Numbered from the stretch's first letter, positions 17,338-26,837 are shown. The stretch: 64,000 nucleotides of DNA from Rhodococcus qingshengii (GCF_021025955.1 NZ_JAJNCL010000015.1:1-64000), one strand, 5' to 3'. The notes: generated from the letters alone by a model not told the origin. Translations and numbers: made by a program.

Positions 17338-20041
17338 ACAGTCCGATACCGAAGCAGCCGGCGCCGGAACGAGCGGCGAGGCTCCCGCGACCGATCCCGC
17401 CCACACATATCCGCATTCGTGGGTAGTCGACGTCCTCGCCTCCGACGGGGGCGCTGTGGCGCTGCGACCCATCGTTCCCGAGGATGCGGACAAGCTCGTC
17501 GAATTCCACGGCAAACTCTCCGAGCGCACACGGTACCTGCGGTACTTCGGCCCGTACCCCACGATGTCGGCGCGCGACGTCAAGAATTTCACGACTGTCG
17601 ACCACCACAATCGCGTCGCGTTCGTGATGATGCTCGGCGACGAGATCATCGCGGTGGGCCGATACGAGCGACTCCTAGACGTAGGGGACGGCAAGTCTGC
17701 CGAGGTCGCCTTTGTCGTCGCCGACGCACACCAGGGGCGCGGCCTCGGACCGATCCTGCTCGAATACCTGGCAGCAGCAGCGGCCGAGAACGGCCTGACG
17801 ATGTTCGTCGCCGAAGTCCTCTCCGAGAACCGCAACATGGTGACGGTGTTCCGTGAGGCTGGTTACCAGGTGAGTCGCTCGTTCGACGGCGGCGTGCTGC
17901 GACTCGAATTTGCGATCGACCCGACAGAAGCGCTTGTTTCGGTACGTAATTCGCGGGAGCGGGCAGCCGAAGCGCGCAGCATGGGTAACGTACTCAGTCC
18001 ACGATCGGTGGCCGTGATCGGCGCATCGGCGGACCCTGCCAAGGTGGGTAACGCAGTGTTGACCAACCTGCTGCGCGGCGGATTCACCGGACCTGTTTAC
18101 CCCGTCAATGCCGAGCATCGGTCGGTGCACGGGGTGCGGGCGTACCCGACTGTTCGTGACATCCCCGACGACGTCGACCTGGCTGTCGTGGCGGTTCCTG
18201 CGGAATCCATCAATTCGGTACTTGACGACTGCCTCGACAAGGGCGTCAAAGCGCTGGTGGTCGTCTCGTCCGGCTTCAGTGAGAGTGGTCCGGACGGGCG
18301 CTCGTCCGAACGCAAACTGGTCCACGCGGCCCGTGCCCACGGAATGCGTCTCATCGGTCCGAATGCTCTGGGGGTGGCGAACAACGACCCGGCGATTTCG
18401 TTGAATGCGACGCTGGCGCCGGTTTTGCCGGTGGCAGGCAACGTGGGCTTCTTCTGTCAGTCCGGCGCGCTCGGTATCGCCATTCTCGATGAGGCTGCGC
18501 GCAGCCGAATCGGATTGTCCGCCTTCGTTTCTGCCGGTAACCGTGCGGACGTCTCGGGCAACGACCTTCTGCAGTACTGGGATTCCGACCAGTCCACCGA
18601 AGTAGTACTTCTCTACCTGGAGAGCTTCGGCAACCCCCGAAAGTTCTCCCGCATCGCTCGTCGAGTTGCGCGGAAGAAGCCGATCGTCGCGGTCAAGAGT
18701 GGTCGGCACGCGGTTCCGCCGGTGCTTGCCGCCACCGGAGTCGAGATCGACGATTCGATCGTCCGCGCCCTCTTCGAACAGGCCGGCGTCATCCAGGTCG
18801 GCTCCATCTCACAGTTGTTCGACTGTGCACTGCTCTTCGGGTATCAGCCGTTGCCGGCCGGTCCACGGCTTGCCGTCATCGGCAATTCGACTGCGCTCGG
18901 GGTCCTGGCTGCGGACGCCGCCCGCAGTGAAGGTTTGCAGGTCAGCGACCCGGTCGACCTTGGCGCACAGGCGAGCCCGGAACTGTTCGCCACTGCCGTG
19001 CGCGACGCGTTGGCGTCGTTCGACGTCGATGCCGTCATCGCCGTCTTCGTTCCTCCCGTTGCGATACCGGTCGAGCCGTTCGCGAAAGCGCTCAAAGACG
19101 CGGTGGCCGGCTCGGACAAGCCGATTCTCACGACATTCCTCGCGGCCGAGGGTGTGCCGGACGTCCTGGCGGTCCGTGACGAAGTCGGTAACCCGACCCG
19201 CGGTTCGGTGCCGTCCTACCCGGGGCCAGAGCGTGCCGCACTGGCGTTGGCGAGGGCTTGGCGTTACGCGGAGTGGCGCAGCAAGCCTGCGTCGAAGGTT
19301 GTCCGCCCTGTGGGTATCGACTCCGAACGAGCCCAGAAGATGGTGGCCGATTGGCTTGAAAACTCTCCTGGGCGTTGGCTTTCGGACGTGGAAGCGGCGG
19401 CTCTCCTCGAGTGCTACGGCGTCGCCGTCGTCGAATTCCGTTCGGTCCTGAGCGAAGACGAAGCTGTAGAGGCAGCGGATGCGGTTGGTTATCCGGTCGC
19501 GGTCAAGGCAACCGGCGAAATGTGGCGTCATCGACCGGATCTGGGCGGCGTCAGGCTGGACCTGAGTGGACCGGAATCTGTGCGCCTCGCGTACCGCGAC
19601 CTTGCGGCCGCGTCCGGTGAACCGCTGTTGCACGTGCAGAAAATGGCGACCAAGGGCATCGGATGTGTGGTCGGTGTCCAGGACGACCCGTCGTTCGGCT
19701 CGCTGATTTCGTTCGGGCTCGCCGGTGTGATCTCGGATCTCCTCGGCGACCGTGCCTATCGTGTGCTGCCACTCACCGAGGACGCTGCAACGGAATTGAT
19801 CGACGCGCCCAAGGCAGCGCCGCTTCTATCCGGATATCGCAACGCCGTTCCGGTCAACAAGGGTGCGTTGGTGGATCTGGTTCAGCGCATCTCGGCGCTG
19901 GCCGACGACCTTCCCGAAGTCCGCGAACTGGCCTGCGAGCCGGTACTCGCTTCGGCCACGGGAGCGGAGATCACCGATTCACGCGTCCGAATCGGACCCG
20001 AACCGAGCGCAATCGACCTTGGGCCAAGGCGGTTGCGGTAG
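17330..20041 (+). CDS. Protein lysine acetyltransferase, GNAT plus NDP-forming acyl-CoA synthetase-like (PatA type)
   Basis: This 903-residue fusion has an N-terminal GNAT domain (about 40-185; acetyl-CoA loop in DAHQGRGLGPILLEY) followed by CoA-binding, succinyl-CoA-ligase-like and ATP-grasp domains (from about 225 to the end). This inverted order matches type II bacterial protein acetyltransferases such as Streptomyces PatA, which acetylate acetyl-CoA synthetase; Salmonella Pat has the opposite order. GTG 17330 overlaps acuC by 8 bp and is supported by coupling, since the upstream frame only reads through acuC. The stop codon lies in an 18-bp tandem duplication. Confidence 0.88.
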   Translation: MTEQSDTEAAGAGTSGEAPATDPAHTYPHSWVVDVLASDGGAVALRPIVPEDADKLVEFHGKLSERTRYLRYFGPYPTMSARDVKNFTTVDHHNRVAFVMMLGDEIIAVGRYERLLDVGDGKSAEVAFVVADAHQGRGLGPILLEYLAAAAAENGLTMFVAEVLSENRNMVTVFREAGYQVSRSFDGGVLRLEFAIDPTEALVSVRNSRERAAEARSMGNVLSPRSVAVIGASADPAKVGNAVLTNLLRGGFTGPVYPVNAEHRSVHGVRAYPTVRDIPDDVDLAVVAVPAESINSVLDDCLDKGVKALVVVSSGFSESGPDGRSSERKLVHAARAHGMRLIGPNALGVANNDPAISLNATLAPVLPVAGNVGFFCQSGALGIAILDEAARSRIGLSAFVSAGNRADVSGNDLLQYWDSDQSTEVVLLYLESFGNPRKFSRIARRVARKKPIVAVKSGRHAVPPVLAATGVEIDDSIVRALFEQAGVIQVGSISQLFDCALLFGYQPLPAGPRLAVIGNSTALGVLAADAARSEGLQVSDPVDLGAQASPELFATAVRDALASFDVDAVIAVFVPPVAIPVEPFAKALKDAVAGSDKPILTTFLAAEGVPDVLAVRDEVGNPTRGSVPSYPGPERAALALARAWRYAEWRSKPASKVVRPVGIDSERAQKMVADWLENSPGRWLSDVEAAALLECYGVAVVEFRSVLSEDEAVEAADAVGYPVAVKATGEMWRHRPDLGGVRLDLSGPESVRLAYRDLAAASGEPLLHVQKMATKGIGCVVGVQDDPSFGSLISFGLAGVISDLLGDRAYRVLPLTEDAATELIDAPKAAPLLSGYRNAVPVNKGALVDLVQRISALADDLPEVRELACEPVLASATGAEITDSRVRIGPEPSAIDLGPRRLR

Positions 20042-20064
20042 ATACAGCGGTTGCGGTAGATACG
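20029..20064 (+). repeat. 18-bp tandem duplication over the patA stop codon
   Basis: GCGGTTGCGGTAGATACA (20029-20046) is repeated with one mismatch at 20047-20064. The patA TAG (20039-20041) is in the first copy, and the second copy carries an in-frame backup TAG. Confidence 0.85.
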
Positions 20065-20096
20065 GCGTTTACGACAGGCGCAGCGAACAACACCTG

Positions 20097-20135
20097 CCAC
20101 CGCACATTTCCCGAGGGGGAGGGAAATAGCGGTGG
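20097..20135. terminator. Hairpin between convergent patA and sigB
   Basis: CCACCGC-AC-ATTTCCC (20097-20112) pairs with GGGAAAT-A-GCGGTGG (20121-20135) across a small asymmetric internal loop and an 8-nt loop. It lies between the two gene ends and probably terminates one or both transcripts. There is no strong T tract. Confidence 0.5.
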
Positions 20136-20215
20136 CCGGTGCTTTGTGCGGTGCGTCAGCGCGAGTGGTGTGGCGCGCCCACGCACGTGCTGTGTTGATC
20201 AGACGGCAGCGTTGA

Positions 20216-21187
20216 TCAGCTGGCGTATGACCGCAGTTTCTCGGCGCGATCACCGACACGGAGCTTGCCCATGACCTCACGCTCGATCTGACGAACCCGC
20301 TCGCGCGAGAGACCGAAGAGCTTGCCGATCTGATCGAGGGTGCGGGGCTGGCCGTCGTCGAGACCGTAGCGAAGTCGGATGACCTGCTGTTCACGCTCGT
20401 CGAGCGTCCCGAGCACGCTGCGCACATCGCTGTGGAGCAGACCGGCGATGACGGCATTTTCAGCTGAGGTCGCCTCGGAATCTTCGATGAAATCGCCCAA
20501 GGGCGCTTCTTCGTCGTTGCCCACAGGCATGTCCAGGCTTACCGGGTCGCGGCTGTGGTCGAGCAGGTCGGCGATCTTGTGCGCCGGGATGCCCGACTCT
20601 TCGGCCAACTCGTCGTCTGTCGCTTCGCGCCCGAGCTGCTGGTGCAGTTCGCGCTTGATGCGGGCGAGCTTGTTGACCTGCTCCACGAGGTGGACTGGGA
20701 GCCGGATGGTGCGGCTCTGATCAGCCATTCCGCGGGTGATCGCCTGACGGATCCACCAGGTGGCGTACGTCGAGAACTTGAAGCCCTTGGCGTAGTCGAA
20801 CTTCTCCATGGCACGGATGAGTCCGAGGTTGCCTTCTTGAATGAGATCGAGGAGCGGCATGCCGCGGCCGGTGTAGCGCTTGGCCAGCGACACGACGAGT
20901 CGCAGGTTCGCCTCCAGGAGGTGGCTACGCGCCGACTGTCCCTCGCGAACGATCGTTGCGAGATCCCTCTTCTTGGCGACTGTCAGGCGCTTTCCCGTGG
21001 CAAGAACGTGGCTGGCGTACAGCCCCGCTTCGATTCGCTTCGCCAGTTCGACCTCGTCTGCTGCTGTCAGCAGTGCGGTACGACCGATCCCGTTCAGGTA
21101 GACGCGGACCAGGTCTGCGGCCGGGCTCTGGGCGTCCAGATCTGCGGCGCTCGGACGAATGCGAGTAGTGGTGCTGGGGCTTGTCAT
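20216..21187 (-). CDS. sigB: RNA polymerase sigma factor SigB (group 2 sigma70)
   Basis: The 323-residue protein equals Mtb SigB in length and contains sigma regions 1.2 to 4.2: [18 protein letters not shown] at the start, region 2 with [32 protein letters not shown], and region 4.2 ending [20 protein letters not shown]. SigB is a non-essential primary-like sigma factor of stress and stationary phase. The start ATG 21187 has a strong GGAGG site 7 nt upstream; longer in-frame readings lack family sequence. The 5' region carries a 9-bp dyad and a SigE/H-like promoter candidate. It lacks the Lys/Ala-rich N-terminus of SigA. Confidence 0.96.
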   Translation of the reverse strand: MTSPSTTTRIRPSAADLDAQSPAADLVRVYLNGIGRTALLTAADEVELAKRIEAGLYASHVLATGKRLTVAKKRDLATIVREGQSARSHLLEANLRLVVSLAKRYTGRGMPLLDLIQEGNLGLIRAMEKFDYAKGFKFSTYATWWIRQAITRGMADQSRTIRLPVHLVEQVNKLARIKRELHQQLGREATDDELAEESGIPAHKIADLLDHSRDPVSLDMPVGNDEEAPLGDFIEDSEATSAENAVIAGLLHSDVRSVLGTLDEREQQVIRLRYGLDDGQPRTLDQIGKLFGLSRERVRQIEREVMGKLRVGDRAEKLRSYAS

Positions 21188-21209
21188 GACTTGCCTCCCT
21201 ATCGGCGGT

Positions 21210-21250
21210 CTCTCACACAGTTCAACGTGTGAGAGTTCCGGGAAAGTTCC
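21210..21250 (-). promoter_or_regulatory. sigB upstream dyad and candidate stress-sigma promoter
   Basis: CTCTCACAC (21210-21218) and GTGTGAGAG (21227-21235) form a perfect 9-bp inverted repeat just upstream of the sigB ribosome site. On the minus strand GGAAC (21246-21250) and GTT (21224-21226) are 19 nt apart, close to the GGAAY-N17-18-GTT pattern of SigE/SigH-type promoters known to drive sigB in mycobacteria. The dyad overlaps the putative -10 element. Confidence 0.35.
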
Positions 21251-21346
21251 CGTACCGATTTCCGCTAAATCGCCGTGACCTGCAGTTATTTCCCCGTCGT
21301 CCTGAGAAGTTGCTGAGAACACAAAAATCTGCAACTCACCGGGAAC

Positions 21347-22846
21347 TCAATTCGTGGCGGGAAGCACCAACCCGTGACGGACCAGCGAGACCAGCAATGT
21401 GACGACCGCCTCACGTAGCTGGTCCGGGTCTTCGCCGTTCGCAGCAGCAAGAAGTTCCACCAGTTCGTCGACCACCAATCCGTCCGCTCGGAGCCCAGCG
21501 AGCAGCGCAGCACCGAGCTCGTCGATCTCGTGCTGCCAGTGCGGTCCGTTGCCGCGGTGCACACGCGTGACCACTTGCTGCCATCCCTCGTCGCCGGGGA
21601 GGTAGACGCGTTCGAGAGCCGTGTCCGGATCGAGGACGAATCGTTCCTCGAGGACGTCGTGTTCACGCAACCAGGCAAGACGATCGAAGTACGCCGACGA
21701 CTCGGCCCCGAGCGGGTCCGAGAACCCGTGCATGAGGTCCTCGGCCATCAGATCGGTGGGGAAGTCGGTACGCCGGAGGAAGACGAACCCGAATCCGACG
21801 CCTTCGACGTCGGCTTCTTCGAGGTGGTCAAGCCAGGCGTTCGCCCTGGACGCCGTTTCCGGGTCCCGTGGATCCTGCCCGCCGTCCTTGAGCCACGTTC
21901 CGACATACAGAGCCGGATCCGCCACGTCGCGCTGCACGACCCAGGCGTCGACTCCGTGCGCCGGCAGCCACGACGCGATCCGAGAACGCCAGTCTTGCCC
22001 TTCGATGTGTACCCACGACGCCAACAGCGCTGCCGTGCCGCCGGGGTTCAGGTAGTCGATCGAGCGCGAGATCATCAATTCGCTCGCACCGTCGAGATCG
22101 AGGCCGGAATCGCGGTACGTGTGATGGACGCGTGCCTCGCCGACGACAAACGGGGGATTGGCGACCACCTGGTCGAAGGTTCGACCCTCGACGGGTTCGA
22201 ACCAGGACCCTTGAAGGAGTTCGACGTCGAGTCCGTTGAGCGCCATGGTCGCGGCCGTCAGATCGACCGCGCGTTGATTGATGTCTGTTGCCGTGACCGA
22301 ATCGGCATACGTGTTCGCGTGCAGGGCTTGGATGCCGCATCCCGTGCCGAGGTCGAGCACGCTGCCGACCCTCGCGGTGGGCGTGGCCTGCAACAAGGAC
22401 AGCGATGCATGGCCGACACCGAGCACGTGATCGGCTGTGGCCTTCTTCGGGCGGATTCCGCCGTCGAGATCCGAGATCACCCAACGATCGCCGTCGCCGA
22501 CGTCGATGGGGCGAAGATCGACCGCGGCCCGCACCAGCGGGTTCTCACTGTCGAAGTTCTCGCCTTCGAGCAGACCGGCGTCGACGCACTGCGCCACCGT
22601 CAACGGAGCCAGCGCCGCAGCAACATCGGCCGCGGGGCAGTCATCTGCGAGAAGGAACAGTCTGATGAGAACGCCCAGGTCCCCGTGTTCGAGGGTGGCG
22701 CGGCGGACAGGTACCGGCTCACTACGGCCGAGAGCGGCGTGAACTTCGGGCCCCAATGCGTCGAGCATGGTTCCGGTGTCGAATCGATTGCGAAGCAGAG
22801 CCTCACGCAGCGCAGGGGTGATGGACAGGAGCGTTTCGCTTCTCAC
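21347..22846 (-). CDS. Class I SAM-dependent methyltransferase (DUF7059/DUF7782 type, N5-glutamine or RNA methylase-like)
   Basis: The 499-residue protein has an N-terminal helical region (about 1-130), a Rossmann methyltransferase core with motif I VLDLGTGCGIQAL (163-175) and the catalytic NPPF tetrad (230-233), and a C-terminal extension of about 180 residues. NPPF with this motif I places it among methylases acting on planar nitrogens (PrmC-like on glutamine, RsmC-like on guanine). The target is not known. GTG 22846 starts the recognisable N-terminus; the reading frame continues upstream into the DUF3099 gene only as a shadow. Confidence 0.85.
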   Translation of the reverse strand: MRSETLLSITPALREALLRNRFDTGTMLDALGPEVHAALGRSEPVPVRRATLEHGDLGVLIRLFLLADDCPAADVAAALAPLTVAQCVDAGLLEGENFDSENPLVRAAVDLRPIDVGDGDRWVISDLDGGIRPKKATADHVLGVGHASLSLLQATPTARVGSVLDLGTGCGIQALHANTYADSVTATDINQRAVDLTAATMALNGLDVELLQGSWFEPVEGRTFDQVVANPPFVVGEARVHHTYRDSGLDLDGASELMISRSIDYLNPGGTAALLASWVHIEGQDWRSRIASWLPAHGVDAWVVQRDVADPALYVGTWLKDGGQDPRDPETASRANAWLDHLEEADVEGVGFGFVFLRRTDFPTDLMAEDLMHGFSDPLGAESSAYFDRLAWLREHDVLEERFVLDPDTALERVYLPGDEGWQQVVTRVHRGNGPHWQHEIDELGAALLAGLRADGLVVDELVELLAAANGEDPDQLREAVVTLLVSLVRHGLVLPATN

Positions 22847-22872
22847 CCGGTCATTCTCGCAGGCGGAACTTG

Positions 22873-23232
22873 TCAGCCTTCGATGGTGTGGTGCGTCGCG
22901 GATTCGATCTCGCCTGCGGTCTTCTTTCGCCCGTCGTATCGACTCGGCTCGTCCTTGGTGCGCGGTGGTCGGTCGTTGGCGATCAGGACGGCGATCCAGG
23001 GAAGCGGAATGGATGCACCGATAATGAGCATCGAGATCCAGGCGTTGGCCCAGATGCCGTACGCGATCGCCGCGAGGATCAACGCCGGGAACCGGAAGGA
23101 CATGATGATCATGTACTTGCGCACTCGGGCTTTGTGCTGTTCTTCGACGGACTTCTGCGCTTCGGTGATCAGTACGGGATTGTCGGGAGTCCCGGCCTCG
23201 TCGGACCTGCCGAACGCGCCATTTCGTGCCAT
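22873..23232 (-). CDS. DUF3099 membrane protein (Rv2709-like)
   Basis: The 119-residue protein has LITEAQKSVEEQHKARVRKY at the N-terminus, two closely spaced transmembrane helices (about 42-60 and 65-84) and a charged cytosolic tail. This is the DUF3099 pattern, found beside sigB in mycobacteria as here. Function is unknown. It ends 26 bp before the methyltransferase start and may be co-transcribed with it. It is divergent from the DUF3039 gene with 83 bp between starts. Confidence 0.87.
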   Translation of the reverse strand: MARNGAFGRSDEAGTPDNPVLITEAQKSVEEQHKARVRKYMIIMSFRFPALILAAIAYGIWANAWISMLIIGASIPLPWIAVLIANDRPPRTKDEPSRYDGRKKTAGEIESATHHTIEG

Positions 23233-23315
23233 GTCTCCACTGTTCCACTCTCGGCCGACAATTGCACACGACCCGTGGGTCGCACCGCTGTGACGGAGAC
23301 GGCATTATTGGAGGG

Positions 23316-23552
23316 GTGAGCACTCAAACCAAGGAACGTCCCGACGTCTCCACCGACGAAACGACCGACGACGACACCCCGAAGTTCTTCCACTACGTGA
23401 AGAAGAACAAGATCGCCGAGAGCGCCGTCATGGGCACCCATGTCGTCGCGTTGTGCGGCGAGGTGTTTCCCGTGACGAAGTCCGCCAAGCCCGGATCACC
23501 GGTGTGCCCGGACTGCAAGAAGATTTACGAAGGACTCCGTAAGGGCGAGTGA
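23316..23552 (+). CDS. DUF3039 small zinc-ribbon-like protein (Rv2708c-like)
   Basis: The 78-residue protein has the DUF3039 core KFFHYVKKNKIAESAVMGTHVVALCGEVF and VCPDCKKIYEGL. His and Cys spacing (HVVALCG then CPDC) suggests one structural zinc site. Function is unknown. GTG 23316 is assigned from family length, but the GGAGG-like sequence is only 1 nt away, so the exact start is uncertain. Its last 28 bp overlap the convergent YihY gene. Confidence 0.82.
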   Translation: MSTQTKERPDVSTDETTDDDTPKFFHYVKKNKIAESAVMGTHVVALCGEVFPVTKSAKPGSPVCPDCKKIYEGLRKGE

Positions 23553-24802
23553 CCTCTGCTCACGCGAGCGGGAGAACTCCCAGAGCTCGGCGGATCGACA
23601 GCCTCGACGCAGTCGGACGCCGGGCTCTTCGCGTCTGTGTCCGGCTTACCGCAAGGATCTTGGTCGTTGCAGGAGTTCTGGCGCGACTCCGTGTGATTGC
23701 TCGCCGTTTGATTGCCCTCCGTTTGTCTGCTGCGCGGCCGTCCATACGAGGGAACCGTGGCCGGATCCGCTTTGTCGCCCGAGATGCGGATCGGGCTGGT
23801 GGCCAAGTGCCAGGTCAGGTTGGCGACCGGGCCCGTGGCGTCGTCGGAGTTCTGAGAAGCGAGCCACTCTCGCATCTGCTCCATCCGGGTTGCACGAGCC
23901 GGCCAGAATTCCTGCACCGTCGCGTTGAACTCGGCGCCGAGCACGACGGCAAAACCGAGGAAGAAAGTGAAGAGCAGAAAAGCGATCGGCGTTGCCAGCG
24001 CGCCGTACGTGTAGCCGGTGCTGGTGACAAATCCCAGGTACCAGCGCAATCCGGTGCTGGCGGCCATGAAGAACACACCGGCGACCAGAGCGCCGGCGAG
24101 GAGTCGATGCCACGGCAGCGACTTCGGCAGAGCGACCTTGTAGAGCGTCGTGAGGCCGATGATCACCAGCAGGCCGACAGCGGGGTAGTAGAAGGTGTCG
24201 ACCAGATTCGATCCCACTTCGTACCAGGAGGCGGGCAGTGCTCGCCCGACGAGCGTTGGTCCGAGAGCTACCAACGGCAGGATGAACACCGCCATCACCA
24301 GGAACATCACGTAGAGCAGCAGGGCGAAAATGCGCTGCCAGATGGGATTACGTGCATCTTGCTGACCGTGTGCTTCCACGATCGAGTCGACGAACGTACT
24401 GATCGCCGACGATCCCGCCCACAGGGAGAGCAGGAAGCCCACCGAGATGATCTCCGGGCGTCCGCGCTGAAGGACGTCCGTCACCGTCGGGCGGATGATC
24501 TGGTCGACGACGCTTTCGCTGAAGATCGTTCCGCTGAACGTGACGATCTTGGATTCGATGATCTCGACGGTGTTGGGTCCGAACCATCCACCGATGTAGC
24601 CGATCATTCCGAGAAGGCCGAGCAGGAGGGGAGCCAGTGACAGCGTTTGCCAGAACGCGGCCGTAGCCGCCTTTCCGAAGATGGAATCGTCCCAGGCTTT
24701 GCTCAGTGTGCGACCGATCAACTGCCCGGTGCGGCGTAGCGGATGCCATCTGCGGTGGTGCAGATCACTTCCGCTCGACTTGTCGCCTCGCGCTTCACTC
24801 AT
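23525..24802 (-). CDS. YihY/UPF0761 family inner-membrane protein (Rv2707-like)
   Basis: This 425-residue integral membrane protein has about six transmembrane helices between residues 45 and 300, with the family signatures AAFWQTLSLAPLLLGLLG and GFLLSLWAGSSAISTFVDSI. A hydrophilic tail of about 110 residues (Ser/Asn/Gln-rich) follows. The family was once called RNase BN by mistake; its role is unsettled. The start ATG 24802 has GGAG 6 nt upstream. The 3' end overlaps DUF3039 convergently by 28 bp. Confidence 0.87.
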   Translation of the reverse strand: MSEARGDKSSGSDLHHRRWHPLRRTGQLIGRTLSKAWDDSIFGKAATAAFWQTLSLAPLLLGLLGMIGYIGGWFGPNTVEIIESKIVTFSGTIFSESVVDQIIRPTVTDVLQRGRPEIISVGFLLSLWAGSSAISTFVDSIVEAHGQQDARNPIWQRIFALLLYVMFLVMAVFILPLVALGPTLVGRALPASWYEVGSNLVDTFYYPAVGLLVIIGLTTLYKVALPKSLPWHRLLAGALVAGVFFMAASTGLRWYLGFVTSTGYTYGALATPIAFLLFTFFLGFAVVLGAEFNATVQEFWPARATRMEQMREWLASQNSDDATGPVANLTWHLATSPIRISGDKADPATVPSYGRPRSRQTEGNQTASNHTESRQNSCNDQDPCGKPDTDAKSPASDCVEAVDPPSSGSSPARVSRGHSPLRSPS

Positions 24803-25058
24803 GATGTCTCCAGCATCCCTGACGACACACCCGGTTGCCCAACCATGGCGCCGACGTGTCGCACATTTCTGAGACAATTCGCGTGCAGGTCGGCAGGATG
24901 CGAGAGCAGTGAAACGTCGCCGGCCGGAGTGAGAACGGCCATGAGTACGCGCTTCGAGTGCGGCTTTCGTCGGTGGCGGCGGCTAGGCTCGTCGCCGGAC
25001 ATTGATGAAAATTCGAGGAGCGCGAGACAACAGTGCGATTCCAGTGGAGGCGCGGCCT

Positions 25059-26837
25059 ATGACGTCTGAGACCGTGGCAGCCGAATTCGGCAATTCGACC
25101 GAACCTGCCGGAGCCCAATCCGCGGGAACCCAGCCTGGCGCCCCTACCGGTTCCCTTCGTGCATGGCAGCGCCGTGCACTGACCAAATACCTTTCCAGCA
25201 GTCCCCGTGACTTTCTGGCTGTTGCGACGCCTGGAGCAGGTAAGACCACCTTCGCTCTGCGAGTAGCTTCGGAATTGCTCCGCGACCGGACGGTCGACCA
25301 GATCACCGTCGTGGCCCCGACCGAGCACCTCAAGCACCAGTGGGCCGAGTCCGCTCAGCGCTCCGGCCTGGCATTGGACTCGCGGTTCTCCAACTCGACC
25401 GGCCAGACCTCGAGTGACTATCACGGAGTCGTGCTGACCTACGCCCAGGTTGCCTCGCACCCCTCGAAGCACCGTGTGCGCACCGAGGGCCGCAAGACGC
25501 TGGTCATCCTGGACGAGATCCACCACGGCGGCGACGCGAAAAGCTGGGGCGATGCCATTCGTGAGGCTTTCGGCGACGCGACCAGGCGGCTCGCGCTGAC
25601 CGGAACCCCGTTCCGCAGTGACGACAGCGCCATTCCTTTTGTCGAATACGAGCCGGACAAGGAAGGTCTGCTCCGCTCGAAAGCCGATCATTCCTACGGA
25701 TATTCGGATGCGCTCAAGGACGGCGTGGTCCGACCCGTCGTGTTTCTCGCCTACTCGGGCGAAGCGCGGTGGCGCAACAACGCGGGCGAGGAATTCACCG
25801 CCAGGCTCGGCGAGCCGCTGAGCGCCGAGCAGACGACTCGGGCCTGGCGGACGGCCTTGGACCCTGCCGGGGACTGGATTCCTGCCGTGCTGCACGCAGC
25901 AGACACCCGTTTGGCGCAGCTGCGCAGTACCGGTATGCCCGATGCGGGTGGACTTGTCATCGCGACTGACCAGACAGTTGCCCGCGAGTATGCGAAGGCA
26001 CTCGCCGCGATCACCGGCGAACAGCCGGCCGTCGTACTGTCCGACGACCCCACCGCGTCCAAGCGAATCGCCGAATTCGGTGCAAGCGACCAGAAATGGA
26101 TGGTCGCGGTCCGGATGGTGTCCGAGGGCGTCGACGTGCCGCGTCTGGCTGTCGGTGTGTACGCGACCAGCGCGTCGACCCCGCTGTACTTCGCTCAGGC
26201 GATCGGGCGCTTCGTGCGTTCGCGTCGCAAGGGCGAGACTGCCAGCGTCTTCCTGCCTTCGGTACCGGTGCTCCTCGACCTTGCCGCACAGCTCGAGGCT
26301 CAGCGTGACCACGTACTCGGGAAGCCGCATCGTGAGAAGGACGGCCTCGAAGACGACCTGCTCGCCGATGCGAACAAGCAGAAGGACGAACTGGGAGAGG
26401 AGGAGAAGGCGTTCACGTCCCTGGGCGCCGACGCCGAGCTCGACCAGGTGATCTACGACGGATCATCCTTCGGTACCGCGACATTCGCCGGAAGTGACGA
26501 GGAAGCCGACTACCTCGGACTCCCCGGCCTACTCGACGCCGATCAGATGCGGGCGCTGCTGCGTCAACGTCAGCAGACGCAGGTCGAGGCCAACTCGGCC
26601 AAGGCCGCCGCCCCGCAACCCACTGCTGCAGTGGTATCCGATCGAGCGGCGACGGCAGATCAACTCGGTGCGCTCCGCAAGGAGCTGAACGGGTTGGTGG
26701 CGATGAACGTTCACCGCACCGGTAAGCCCCACGGCATCATTCACGCGGAACTGCGCCGGGTGTGCGGCGGCCCGCCGACGGCCATCGCGACCGTGGATCA
26801 GCTGACCGAGCGCATCGCGATCCTACGCAGCTGGTAG
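25059..26837 (+). CDS. DEAD/DEAH-box superfamily 2 helicase
   Basis: This 592-residue helicase has a disordered N-terminus (1-30), motif I ATPGAGKTT (56-64), motif II DEIH (152-155), motif III LTGTPFRSD, and motif VI QAIGRFVRSRRKG. The C-terminal 140 residues include an acidic stretch and a small helical domain. It resembles ResIII/SSL2-type translocases; DNA and RNA are both possible substrates. ATG 25059 is preferred because GGAGG lies 8 nt upstream (25046-25050); an in-frame ATG at 25002 lacks such a site. The stop codon lies in a 10-bp tandem repeat. Confidence 0.85.
   Translation: MTSETVAAEFGNSTEPAGAQSAGTQPGAPTGSLRAWQRRALTKYLSSSPRDFLAVATPGAGKTTFALRVASELLRDRTVDQITVVAPTEHLKHQWAESAQRSGLALDSRFSNSTGQTSSDYHGVVLTYAQVASHPSKHRVRTEGRKTLVILDEIHHGGDAKSWGDAIREAFGDATRRLALTGTPFRSDDSAIPFVEYEPDKEGLLRSKADHSYGYSDALKDGVVRPVVFLAYSGEARWRNNAGEEFTARLGEPLSAEQTTRAWRTALDPAGDWIPAVLHAADTRLAQLRSTGMPDAGGLVIATDQTVAREYAKALAAITGEQPAVVLSDDPTASKRIAEFGASDQKWMVAVRMVSEGVDVPRLAVGVYATSASTPLYFAQAIGRFVRSRRKGETASVFLPSVPVLLDLAAQLEAQRDHVLGKPHREKDGLEDDLLADANKQKDELGEEEKAFTSLGADAELDQVIYDGSSFGTATFAGSDEEADYLGLPGLLDADQMRALLRQRQQTQVEANSAKAAAPQPTAAVVSDRAATADQLGALRKELNGLVAMNVHRTGKPHGIIHAELRRVCGGPPTAIATVDQLTERIAILRSW

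Noticed and set aside
21530-23293. 587-codon plus-strand open frame antisense to the methyltransferase
   Set aside because: It mirrors a well-supported gene with SAM motifs, has no domain or signal sequence and is rich in Arg/Gly/Pro; typical antisense openness in high-GC DNA.
24795-26330. 511-codon minus-strand frame antisense to the 592-residue helicase
   Set aside because: The helicase has motifs I, II, III and VI on the plus strand; the antisense frame has none.
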